A stretch of 64,000 bases of DNA, taken from Auanema rhodensis. Its lineage: Eukaryota > Nematoda > Chromadorea > Rhabditida > Rhabditidae. The stretch lies in NCBI GenBank assembly GCA_964057225.1, contig OZ059898.1, positions 1,550,001 through 1,614,000 of the forward strand, written 5' to 3'. The notes under the pieces are model-generated. The model searched no databases, had not been told where the DNA came from, and saw nothing but the letters and a program-made list of their open reading frames with translations. A program made the position numbers and the translations under genes. Shown piece after piece: positions 52,650 to 64,000 of the stretch; within the stretch, counting starts at the first letter, position 1; each line of letters starts with the position of its first letter.

Positions 52650-54402
52650 CGCTAGCTTAAAAATGCACCGAGATATCAACTGATATAAGTTCACACTTAT
52701 ATCCTCGATTTTCACCCTGAAGAATTAATTTTTTCGTTGAATAACATTGTCCATCGTCTTTGCCTTGAAAAAAGGAATCTAAAAACATCTACTTTTTGCT
52801 AAATTTTTTTGAAATTTTTCGAAAAAAGTTTTGTCAAAATGTTTTTGGAAGCAATGTTGAGTGTACATGGAAACTCAACATACACTAATGCATCATTTTT
52901 CAAACGATCATAACTAATTTTTGTATTAAGCGTTTCTCAATGTAGTATAGTGCATTCGATGCGGATTTTTAAGCTGCGTCGATCTGTGTTATCAGATTTG
53001 CGCTAGCTTAAAAATGCACCGAGATATCAACTGATATAAGTTCACACTTATATCCTCGATTTTCACCCTGAAGAATTAATTTTTTCGTTGAATAACATTG
53101 TCCATCGTCTTTGCCTTGAAAAATGGAATCTAAAAACATCTACTTTTTGCTAAATTATATTGAAATTTTTCGAAAAAATTTTTGTCAAAATGTTTTTGGA
53201 AGCAATGTTGAGTGTACATGGAAACTCAACATACACTAATGCATCATTTTTCAAACGATCATAACTAATTTTTGTATTAAGCGTTTCTCAATGTAGTATA
53301 GTGCATTCGATGCGGATTTTTAAGCTGCGTCGATCTGTGTTATCAGATTTGCGCTAGCTTAAAAATGCACCGAGATATCAACTGATATAAGTTCACACTT
53401 ATATCCTCGATTTTCACCCTGAAGAATTAATTTTTTGTTGAATAACATTGTCCATCGTCTTTGCCTTGAAAAAAGGAATCTAAAAACATCTACTTTTTGC
53501 TAAATTATTTTGAAATTTTTCGAAAAAATTTTTGTCAAAATGTTTTTGGAAGCAATGTTGAGTGTACATGGAAATCAACATACACTAATGCATCATTTTT
53601 CAAACGATCATAACTAATTTTTGTATTAAGCGTTTCTCAATGTATTATAGTGCATTCGATGCGGATTTTTAAGCTGCGTCGATCTGTGTTATCAGATTTG
53701 CGCTAACTTAAAAATGCACCGTGAAATCAACTGATATAAGTTCACACTTATATCCTCGATTTTCACCCTGAAGAATTAATTTTTTCGTTGAATAACATTG
53801 TCCATCGTCTTTGCCTTGAAAAAAGGAATCTAAAAACATCTACTTTTTGCTAAATTATTTTGAAATTTTTCGAAAAAATTTTTGTCAAAATGTTTTTGGA
53901 AGCAATGTTGAGTGTACATGGAAACTCAACATACACTAATGCATCATTTTTCAAACGATCATAACTAATTTTTGTATTAAGCGTTTCTCAATGTAGTATA
54001 GTGCATTCGATGCGGATTTTTAAGCTGCGTCGATCTGTGTTATCAGATTTGCGCTAGCTTAAAAATGCACCGAGATATCAACTGATATAAGTTCACACTT
54101 ATATCCTCGATTTTCACCCTGAAGATTTAATTTTTTCGTTGAATAACATTGTCCATCGTCTTTGCCTTGAAAAATGGAATCTAAAAACATCTACTTTTTG
54201 CTAAATTATTTTGAAATTTTTCGAAAAAATTTTTGTCAAAATGTTTTTGGAAGCAATGTTGAGTGTACATGGAAACTCAACATACACTAATGCATCATTT
54301 TTCAAACGATCATAACTAATTTTTGTATTAAGCGTTTCTCAATGTAGTATAGTGCATTCGATGCGGATTTTTAAGCTGCGTCGATCTGTGTTATCAGATT
54401 TG
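52650..54402. repeat. Disordered five-monomer segment with private changes and indels
   Basis: The monomer at 52650 has T at 157 and G within the 179-183 T-run. The monomer at 53001 has 75A with 124T and A at 159. The monomer at 53352 is 349 bp, with one base missing in the T-run near 53431-53437 and one C missing between 53574 and 53575; the second breaks dyad 2. The monomer at 53701 has GCTAAC instead of GCTAGC. The monomer at 54052 is ordinary B. This is the least homogenised stretch of the window and borders the most homogeneous one. Confidence 0.75.
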
Positions 54403-57400
54403 CGCTAGCTTAAAAATGCACCGAGATATCAACTGATATAAGTTCACACTTATATCCTCGATTTTCACCCTGAAGAATTAATTTTTTCGTTGAATAACAT
54501 TGTCCATCGTTTTTGCCTTGAAAAAAGGAATCTAAAAACATCTACTTTTTGCTAAATTATTTTGAAATTTTTCGAAAAAATTTTTGTCAAAATGTTTTTG
54601 GAAGCAATGTTGAGTGTACATGGAAACTCAACATACACTAATGCATCATTTTTCAAACGATCATAACTAATTTTTGTATTAAGCGTTTCTCAATGTAGTA
54701 TAGTGCATTCGATGCGGATTTTTAAGCTGCGTCGATCTGTGTTATCAGATTTGCGCTAGCTTAAAAATGCACCGAGATATCAACTGATATAAGTTCACAC
54801 TTATATCCTCGATTTTCACCCTGAAGAATTAATTTTTTCGTTGAATAACATTGTCCATCGTTTTTGCCTTGAAAAAAGGAATCTAAAAACATCTACTTTT
54901 TGCTAAATTATTTTGAAATTTTTCGAAAAAATTTTTGTCAAAATGTTTTTGGAAGCAATGTTGAGTGTACATGGAAACTCAACATACACTAATGCATCAT
55001 TTTTCAAACGATCATAACTAATTTTTGTATTAAGCGTTTCTCAATGTAGTATAGTGCATTCGATGCGGATTTTTAAGCTGCGTCGATCTGTGTTATCAGA
55101 TTTGCGCTAGCTTAAAAATGCACCGAGATATCAACTGATATAAGTTCACACTTATATCCTCGATTTTCACCCTGAAGAATTAATTTTTTCGTTGAATAAC
55201 ATTGTCCATCGTTTTTGCCTTGAAAAAAGGAATCTAAAAACATCTACTTTTTGCTAAATTATTTTGAAATTTTTCGAAAAAATTTTTGTCAAAATGTTTT
55301 TGGAAGCAATGTTGAGTGTACATGGAAACTCAACATACACTAATGCATCATTTTTCAAACGATCATAACTAATTTTTGTATTAAGCGTTTCTCAATGTAG
55401 TATAGTGCATTCGATGCGGATTTTTAAGCTGCGTCGATCTGTGTTATCAGATTTGCGCTAGCTTAAAAATGCACCGAGATATCAACTGATATAAGTTCAC
55501 ACTTATATCCTCGATTTTCACCCTGAAGAATTAATTTTTTCGTTGAATAACATTGTCCATCGTTTTTGCCTTGAAAAAAGGAATCTAAAAACATCTACTT
55601 TTTGCTAAATTATTTTGAAATTTTTCGAAAAAATTTTTGTCAAAATGTTTTTGGAAGCAATGTTGAGTGTACATGGAAACTCAACATACACTAATGCATC
55701 ATTTTTCAAACGATCATAACTAATTTTTGTATTAAGCGTTTCTCAATGTAGTATAGTGCATTCGATGCGGATTTTTAAGCTGCGTCGATCTGTGTTATCA
55801 GATTTGCGCTAGCTTAAAAATGCACCGAGATATCAACTGATATAAGTTCACACTTATATCCTCGATTTTCACCCTGAAGAATTAATTTTTTCGTTGAATA
55901 ACATTGTCCATCGTTTTTGCCTTGAAAAAAGGAATCTAAAAACATCTACTTTTTGCTAAATTATTTTGAAATTTTTCGAAAAAATTTTTGTCAAAATGTT
56001 TTTGGAAGCAATGTTGAGTGTACATGGAAACTCAACATACACTAATGCATCATTTTTCAAACGATCATAACTAATTTTTGTATTAAGCGTTTCTCAATGT
56101 AGTATAGTGCATTCGATGCGGATTTTTAAGCTGCGTCGATCTGTGTTATCAGATTTGCGCTAGCTTAAAAATGCACCGAGATATCAACTGATATAAGTTC
56201 ACACTTATATCCTCGATTTTCACCCTGAAGAATTAATTTTTTCGTTGAATAACATTGTCCATCGTTTTTGCCTTGAAAAAAGGAATCTAAAAACATCTAC
56301 TTTTTGCTAAATTATTTTGAAATTTTTCGAAAAAATTTTTGTCAAAATGTTTTTGGAAGCAATGTTGAGTGTACATGGAAACTCAACATACACTAATGCA
56401 TCATTTTTCAAACGATCATAACTAATTTTTGTATTAAGCGTTTCTCAATGTAGTATAGTGCATTCGATGCGGATTTTTAAGCTGCGTCGATCTGTGTTAT
56501 CAGATTTGCGCTAGCTTAAAAATGCACCGAGATATCAACTGATATAAGTTCACACTTATATCCTCGATTTTCACCCTGAAGAATTAATTTTTTCGTTGAA
56601 TAACATTGTCCATCGTTTTTGCCTTGAAAAAAGGAATCTAAAAACATCTACTTTTTGCTAAATTATTTTGAAATTTTTCGAAAAAATTTTTGTCAAAATG
56701 TTTTTGGAAGCAATGTTGAGTGTACATGGAAACTCAACATACACTAATGCATCATTTTTCAAACGATCATAACTAATTTTTGTATTAAGCGTTTCTCAAT
56801 GTAGTATAGTGCATTCGATGCGGATTTTTAAGCTGCGTCGATCTGTGTTATCAGATTTGCGCTAGCTTAAAAATGCACCGAGATATCAACTGATATAAGT
56901 TCACACTTATATCCTCGATTTTCACCCTGAAGAATTAATTTTTTCGTTGAATAACATTGTCCATCGTTTTTGCCTTGAAAAAAGGAATCTAAAAACATCT
57001 ACTTTTTGCTAAATTATTTTGAAATTTTTCGAAAAAATTTTTGTCAAAATGTTTTTGGAAGCAATGTTGAGTGTACATGGAAACTCAACATACACTAATG
57101 CATCATTTTTCAAACGATCATAACTAATTTTTGTATTAAGCGTTTCTCAATGTAGTATAGTGCATTCGATGCGGATTTTTAAGCTGCGTCGATCTGTGTT
57201 ATCAGATTTGCGCTAGCTTAAAAATGCACCGAGATATCAACTGATATAAGTTCACACTTATATCCTCGATTTTCACCCTGAAGAATTAATTTTTTCGTTG
57301 AATAACATTGTCCATCGTTTTTGCCTTGAAAAAAGGAATCTAAAAACATCTACTTTTTGCTAAATTATTTTGAAATTTTTCGAAAAAATTTTTGTCAAAA

Positions 57401-58965
57401 TGTTTTTGGAAGCAATGTTGAGTGTACATGGAAACTCAACATACACTAATGCATCATTTTTCAAACGATCATAACTAATTTTTGTATTAAGCGTTTCTCA
57501 ATGTAGTATAGTGCATTCGATGCGGATTTTTAAGCTGCGTCGATCTGTGTTATCAGATTTGCGCTAGCTTAAAAATGCACCGAGATATCAACTGATATAA
57601 GTTCACACTTATATCCTCGATTTTCACCCTGAAGAATTAATTTTTTCGTTGAATAACATTGTCCATCGTTTTTGCCTTGAAAAAAGGAATCTAAAAACAT
57701 CTACTTTTTGCTAAATTATTTTGAAATTTTTCGAAAAAATTTTTGTCAAAATGTTTTTGGAAGCAATGTTGAGTGTACATGGAAACTCAACATACACTAA
57801 TGCATCATTTTTCAAACGATCATAACTAATTTTTGTATTAAGCGTTTCTCAATGTAGTATAGTGCATTCGATGCGGATTTTTAAGCTGCGTCGATCTGTG
57901 TTATCAGATTTGCGCTAGCTTAAAAATGCACCGAGATATCAACTGATATAAGTTCACACTTATATCCTCGATTTTCACCCTGAAGAATTAATTTTTTCGT
58001 TGAATAACATTGTCCATCGTTTTTGCCTTGAAAAAAGGAATCTAAAAACATCTACTTTTTGCTAAATTATTTTGAAATTTTTCGAAAAAATTTTTGTCAA
58101 AATGTTTTTGGAAGCAATGTTGAGTGTACATGGAAACTCAACATACACTAATGCATCATTTTTCAAACGATCATAACTAATTTTTGTATTAAGCGTTTCT
58201 CAATGTAGTATAGTGCATTCGATGCGGATTTTTAAGCTGCGTCGATCTGTGTTATCAGATTTGCGCTAGCTTAAAAATGCACCGAGATATCAACTGATAT
58301 AAGTTCACACTTATATCCTCGATTTTCACCCTGAAGAATTAATTTTTTCGTTGAATAACATTGTCCATCGTTTTTGCCTTGAAAAAAGGAATCTAAAAAC
58401 ATCTACTTTTTGCTAAATTATTTTGAAATTTTTCGAAAAAATTTTTGTCAAAATGTTTTTGGAAGCAATGTTGAGTGTACATGGAAACTCAACATACACT
58501 AATGCATCATTTTTCAAACGATCATAACTAATTTTTGTATTAAGCGTTTCTCAATGTAGTATAGTGCATTCGATGCGGATTTTTAAGCTGCGTCGATCTG
58601 TGTTATCAGATTTGCGCTAGCTTAAAAATGCACCGAGATATCAACTGATATAAGTTCACACTTATATCCTCGATTTTCACCCTGAAGAATTAATTTTTTC
58701 GTTGAATAACATTGTCCATCGTTTTTGCCTTGAAAAAAGGAATCTAAAAACATCTACTTTTTGCTAAATTATTTTGAAATTTTTCGAAAAAATTTTTGTC
58801 AAAATGTTTTTGGAAGCAATGTTGAGTGTACATGGAAACTCAACATACACTAATGCATCATTTTTCAAACGATCATAACTAATTTTTGTATTAAGCGTTT
58901 CTCAATGTAGTATAGTGCATTCGATGCGGATTTTTAAGCTGCGTCGATCTGTGTTATCAGATTTG
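54403..58965. repeat. 13 tandem Z monomers with no visible differences
   Basis: Thirteen consecutive 351-bp units (4563 bp) all carry T at position 109 with 22A/25T, 75A, 86C and 124A. I saw no substitution or indel among them. Z does not occur to the left of 54403. A run like this implies very recent amplification of a single monomer. It is also the kind of region where an assembly can gain or lose copies without notice. Confidence 0.8.
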
Positions 58966-61900
58966 CGCTAGCTTAAAAATGCACCGAGATATCAACTGAT
59001 ATAAGTTCACACTTATATCCTCGATTTTCACCCTGAAGATTTAATTTTTTCGTTGAATAACATTGTCCATCGTCTTCGCCTTGAAAAATGGAATCTAAAA
59101 ACATCTACTTTTTGCTAAATTATTTTGAAATTTTTCGAAAAAATTTTTGTCAAAATGTTTTTGGAAGCAATGTTGAGTGTACATGGAAACTCAACATACA
59201 CTAATGCATCATTTTTCAAACGATCATAACTAATTTTTGTATTAAGCGTTTCTCAATGTAGTATAGTGCATTCGATGCGGATTTTTAAGCTGCGTCGATC
59301 TGTGTTATCAGATTTGCGCTAGCTTAAAAATGCACCGAGATATCAACTGATATAAGTTCACACTTATATCCTCGATTTTCACCCTGAAGAATTAATTTTT
59401 TCGTTGAATAACATTGTCCATCGTGTTTGCCTTGAAAAAAGGAATCTAAAAACATCTACTTTTTGCTAAATTATTTTGAAATTTTTCGAAAAAATTTTTG
59501 TCAAAATGTTTTTGGAAGCAATGTTGAGTGTACATGGAAACTCAACATACACTAATGCATCATTTTTCAAACGATCATAACTAATTTTTGTATTAAGCGT
59601 TTCTCAATGTAGTATAGTGCATTCGATGCGGATTTTTAAGCTGCGTCGATCTGTGTTATCAGATTTGCGCTAGCTTAAAAATGCACCGAGATATCAACTG
59701 ATATAAGTTCACACTTATATCCTCGATTTTCACCCTGAAGAATTAATTTTTTCGTTGAATAACATTGTCCATCGTTTTTGCCTTGAAAAAAGGAATCTAA
59801 AAACATCTACTTTTTGCTAAATTATTTTGAAATTTTTCGAAAAAATTTTTGTCAAAATGTTTTTGGAAGCAATGTTGAGTGTACATGGAAACTCAACATA
59901 CACTAATGCATCATTTTTCAAACGATCATAACTAATTTTTGTATTAAGCGTTTCTCAATGTAGTATAGTGCATTCGATGCGGATTTTTAAGCTGCGTCGA
60001 TCTGTGTTATCAGATTTGCGCTAGCTTAAAAATGCACCGAGATATCAACTGATATAAGTTCACACTTATATCCTCGATTTTCACCCTGAAGAATTAATTT
60101 TTTCGTTGAATAACATTGTCCATCGTTTTTGCCTTGAAAAAAGGAATCTAAAAACATCTACTTTTTGCTAAATTATTTTGAAATTTTTCGAAAAAATTTT
60201 TGTCAAAATGTTTTTGGAAGCAATGTTGAGTGTACATGGAAACTCAACATACACTAATGCATCATTTTTCAAACGATCATAACTAATTTTTGTATTAAGC
60301 GTTTCTCAATGTAGTATAGTGCATTCGATGCGGATTTTTAAGCTGCGTCGATCTGTGTTATCAGATTTGCGCTAGCTTAAAAATGCACCGAGATATCAAC
60401 TGATATAAGTTCACACTTATATCCTCGATTTTCACCCTGAAGATTTAATTTTTTCGTTGAATAACATTGTCCATCGTCTTTGCCTTGAAAAATGGAATCT
60501 AAAAACATCTACTTTTTGCTAAATTATTTTGAAATTTTTCGAAAAAATTTTTGTCAAAATGTTTTTGGAAGCAATGTTGAGTGTACATGGAAACTCAACA
60601 TACACTAATGCATCATTTTTCAAACGATCATAACTAATTTTTGTATTAAGCGTTTCTCAATGTAGTATAGTGCATTCGATGCGGATTTTTAAGCTGCGTC
60701 GATCTGTGTTATCAGATTTGCGCTAGCTTAAAAATGCACCGAGATATCAACAGATATAAGTTCACACTTATATCCTCGATTTTCACCCTGAAGATTTAAT
60801 TTTTTCGTTGAATAACATTGTCCATCGTCTTTGCCTTGAAAAATGGAATCTAAAAACATCTACTTTTTGCTAAATTATTTTGAAATTTTTCGAAAAAATT
60901 TTTGTCAAAATGTTTTTGGAAGCAATGTTGAGGGTACATGGAAACTCAACATACACTAATGCATCATTTTTCAAACGATCATAACTAATTTTTGTATTAA
61001 GCGTTTCTCAATGTAGTATAGTGCATTCGATGCGGATTTTTAAGCTGCGTCGATCTGTGTTATCAGATTTGCGCTAGCTTAAAAATGCACCGAGATATCA
61101 ACTGATATAAGTTCACACTTATATCCTCGATTTTCACCCTGAAGATTTAATTTTTTCGTTGAATAACATTGTCCATCGTCTTTGCCTTGAAAAATGGAAT
61201 CTAAAAACATCTACTTTTTGTTAAATTATTTTGAAATTTTTCGAAAAAATTTTTGTCAAAATGTTTTTGGAAGCAATGTTGAGTGTACATGGAAACTCAA
61301 CATACACTAATGCATCATTTTTCAAACGATCATAACTAATTTTTGTATTAAGCGTTTCTCAATGTAGTATAGTGCATTCGATGCGGATTTTTAAGCTGCG
61401 TCGATCTGTGTTATCAGATTTGCGCTAGCTTAAAAATGCACCGAGATATCAACTGATATAAGTTCACACTTATATCCTCGATTTTCACCCTGAAGATTTA
61501 ATTTTTTCGTTGAATAACATTGTCCATCGTCTTCGCCTTGAAAAATGGAATCTAAAAACATCTACTTTTTGCTAAATTATTTTGAAATTTTTCGAAAAAA
61601 TTTTTGTCAAAATGTTTTTGGAAGCAATGTTGAGTGTACATGGAAACTCAACATACACTAATGCATCATTTTTCAAACGATCATAACTAATTTTTGTATT
61701 AAGCGTTTCTCAATGTAGTATAGTGCATTCGATGCGGATTTTTAAGCTGCGTCGATCTGTGTTATCAGATTTGCGCTAGCTTAAAAATGCACCGAGATAT
61801 CAACTGATATAAGTTCACACTTATATCCTCGATTTTCACCCTGAAGAATTAATTTTTTCGTTGAATAACATTGTCCATCGTTTTTGCCTTGAAAAAAGGA

Positions 61901-63879
61901 ATCTAAAAACATCTACTTTTTGCTAAATTATTTTGAAATTTTTCGAAAAAATTTTTGTCAAAATGTTTTTGGAAGCAATGTTGAGTGTACATGGAAACTC
62001 AACATACACTAATGCATCATTTTTCAAACGATCATAACTAATTTTTGTATTAAGCGTTTCTCAATGTAGTATAGTGCATTCGATGCGGATTTTTAAGCTG
62101 CGTCGATCTGTGTTATCAGATTTGCGCTAGCTTAAAAATGCACCGAGATATCAACTGATATAAGTTCACACTTATATCCTCGATTTTCACCCTGAAGAAT
62201 TAATTTTTTCGTTGAATAACATTGTCCATCGTTTTTGCCTTGAAAAAAGGAATCTAAAAACATCTACTTTTTGCTAAATTATTTTGAAATTTTTCGAAAA
62301 AATTTTTGTCAAAATGTTTTTGGAAGCAATGTTGAGTGTACATGGAAACTCAACATACACTAATGCATCATTTTTCAAACGATCATAACTAATTTTTGTA
62401 TTAAGCGTTTCTCAATGTAGTATAGTGCATTCGATGCGGATTTTTAAGCTGCGTCGATCTGTGTTATCAGATTTGCGCTAGCTTAAAAATGCACCGAGAT
62501 ATCAACTGATATAAGTTCACACTTATATCCTCGATTTTCACCCTGAAGAATTAATTTTTTCGTTGAATAACATTGTCCATCGTTTTTGCCTTGAAAAAAG
62601 GAATCTAAAAACATCTACTTTTTGCTAAATTATTTTGAAATTTTTCGAAAAAATTTTTGTCAAAATGTTTTTGGAAGCAATGTTGAGTGTACATGGAAAC
62701 TCAACATACACTAATGCATCATTTTTCAAACGATCATAACTAATTTTTGTATTAAGCGTTTCTCAATGTAGTATAGTGCATTCGATGCGGATTTTTAAGC
62801 TGCGTCGATCTGTGTTATCAGATTTGCGCTAGCTTAAAAATGCACCGAGATATCAACTGATATAAGTTCACACTTATATCCTCGATTTTCACCCTGAAGA
62901 TTTAATTTTTTCGTTGAATAACATTGTCCATCGTCTTTGCCTTGAAAAATGGAATCTAAAAACATCTACTTTTTGCTAAATTATTTTGAAATTTTTCGAA
63001 AAAATTTTTGTCAAAATGTTTTTGGAAGCAATGTTGAGTGTACATGGAAACTCAACATACACTAATGCATCATTTTTCAAACGATCATAACTAATTTTTG
63101 TATTAAGCGTTTCTCAATGTAGTATAGTGCATTCGATGCGGATTTTTAAGCTGCGTCGATCTGTGTTATCAGATTTGCGCTAGCTTAAAAATGCACCGAG
63201 ATATCAACAGATATAAGTTCACACTTATATCCTCGATTTTCACCCTGAAGATTTAATTTTTTCGTTGAATAACATTGTCCATCGTCTTTGCCTTGAAAAA
63301 TGGAATCTAAAAACATCTACTTTTTGCTAAATTATTTTGAAATTTTTCGAAAAAATTTTTGTCAAAATGTTTTTGGAAGCAATGTTGAGGGTACATGGAA
63401 ACTCAACATACACTAATGCATCATTTTTCAAACGATCATAACTAATTTTTGTATTAAGCGTTTCTCAATGTAGTATAGTGCATTCGATGCGGATTTTTAA
63501 GCTGCGTCGATCTGTGTTATCAGATTTGCGCTAGCTTAAAAATACACCGAGATATCAACTGATATAAGTTCACACTTATATCCTCGATTTTCACCCTGAA
63601 GAATTAATTTTTTCGTTGAATAACATTGTCCATCGTTTTTGCCTTGAAAAAAGGAATCTAAAAACATCTACTTTTTGCTAAATTATTTTGAAATTTTTCG
63701 AAAAAATTTTTGTCAAAATGTTTTTGGAAGCAATGTTGAGTGTACATGGAAACTCAACATACACTAATGCATCATTTTTCAAACGATCATAACTAATTTT
63801 TGTATTAAGCGTTTCTCAATGTAGTATAGTGCATTCGATGCGGATTTTTAAGCTGCGTCGATCTGTGTTATCAGATTTG
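58966..63879. repeat. 7-monomer HOR, two copies (2457 bp each)
   Basis: Copies 58966-61422 and 61423-63879 align in order: B with C at 112; Z-like; Z; Z; B; B with A at 32 and G at 213; then a seventh monomer that differs (B-like with T at 150 at 61072, Z with A at 15 at 63529). The shared rare pair 32A and 213G (60721 and 63178) proves common origin. The monomer at 59317 has G instead of T at 109. The seventh position suggests a junction with the neighbouring Z run. Confidence 0.8.
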
Positions 63880-64000
63880 CGCTAGCTTAAAAATGCACCG
63901 AGATATCAACTGATATAAGTTCACACTTATATCCTCGATTTTCACCCTGAAGAATTAATTTTTTCGTTGAATAACATTGTCCATCGTTTTTGCCTTGAAA
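63880..64000. repeat. Partial Z monomer at the right window end (121 bp)
   Basis: This holds the first 121 bases of a monomer, including T at position 109, so it is subtype Z. The array continues past the window. Confidence 0.9.

Larger units (their letters stand above)
1..64000. repeat. Satellite DNA array, 351-bp monomer, about 182.3 copies
   Basis: The motif CGCTAGCTT recurs at 1, 352, 703, 1054, 1405 and so on to 63880. Spacing is exactly 351 bp except at two monomers that carry 1-bp deletions. All copies point the same way and no foreign sequence interrupts them. Neighbouring monomers differ at only a few positions, so the array is highly homogenised. The monomer at 352 has 57 C and 53 G by hand count (about 31% GC). 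Long pure tandem arrays of 150-400-bp units are characteristic of eukaryotic centromeric or pericentromeric heterochromatin, so that role is inferred, not shown. The array runs off both window ends, so its full length is unknown. No protein-coding capacity is apparent: every frame is closed by stops that recur in each monomer. The insect assignment is a guess from style and I do not recognise a named satellite family. Confidence 0.98.

Noticed and set aside
1-64000. CRISPR array
   Set aside because: The repeat is a contiguous 351-bp unit with no unique spacers and no cas genes.
1-64000. Known insect satellites such as the Drosophila 359-bp (1.688) or Tribolium 360-bp families
   Set aside because: Length and AT-rich style are similar, but from memory I see no convincing extended match. 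A database search would settle this.
1-64000. Transposon, LTR or rolling-circle element origin
   Set aside because: No terminal repeats, target-site duplications, coding remnants or element boundaries are seen within or between monomers.
1-64000. Bacterial or viral origin, tRNA, rRNA or other RNA gene
   Set aside because: No long open frame, ribosomal or tRNA-like fold, or promoter-like arrangement is seen, and 182 near-identical tandem units do not fit. Satellite transcription cannot be ruled out but nothing here shows it.

Overview
The whole window is one uninterrupted satellite DNA array. A 351-bp unit repeats head to tail in a single orientation from base 1 to base 64000. There are 182 complete monomers and a final 121-bp fragment starting at 63880. 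Monomer start positions, read from the recurring CGCTAGCTT, fall exactly 351 bp apart. Only three 1-bp deletions in the whole window break the phase (one near 24392, two in the monomer at 53352). I found no gene, RNA gene, transposon, CRISPR array, inversion or unique sequence. The unit is AT-rich: about 31% GC by hand count of the monomer at 352 (57 C, 53 G), with 11 CpG. Pure long-array organisation of this kind points to a eukaryotic centromere or pericentromere. The undepleted CpG and the A/T-tract-rich style would fit an arthropod, most likely an insect, but I do not recognise the family or species and this is a low-confidence guess.

Monomers differ at a limited set of positions, so they can be sorted into subtypes (positions are within the monomer, where 1 is the C of CGCTAGC). 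B has 22A/25T, 75T, 86C, 124T. P has 22A/25T, 75A, 86T, 124A, 161A. R has 22T/25A, 75A, 86C, 124A, and CT at 170-171. S has 22T/25A, 75T, 86C, 124T. U has 48A, 86T, 158A, 186A, 292A. V has 86T, 98C, 124T, 155C, 279G, 292A. W has TC at 130-131, CT at 170-171, 346A. X resembles U without 48A, 158A and 186A. Y has 64G and 112C. Z has 109T.

Read by subtype, the array is a mosaic of nested higher-order repeats (HORs). 1-12636 is mixed, with 4-monomer and 7-monomer repeats. 12637-26324 holds a 20-monomer block and a second copy that has lost one monomer through a hybrid monomer. 26325-32291 holds partial further copies. 32292-38609 is a clean 9-monomer repeat in two copies. 38610-41066 repeats the tail of the 20-monomer block. 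41067-54402 is more heterogeneous, with Y-B-B triplets and many private changes. 54403-58965 is a run of 13 Z monomers with no difference I can see. 58966-63879 is a 7-monomer repeat in two copies. This is the pattern expected from repeated unequal exchange or segmental amplification.

Within each monomer two perfect short dyads sit almost exactly half a monomer apart (centres at 43.5 and 218.5). The array therefore carries one dyad about every 175 bp, close to a nucleosome spacing. The stretch from about 188 to 278 is almost invariant across all copies, while most variation falls before 175. These are the features most worth following up. All subtype calls and counts come from reading by eye, not from an alignment program.
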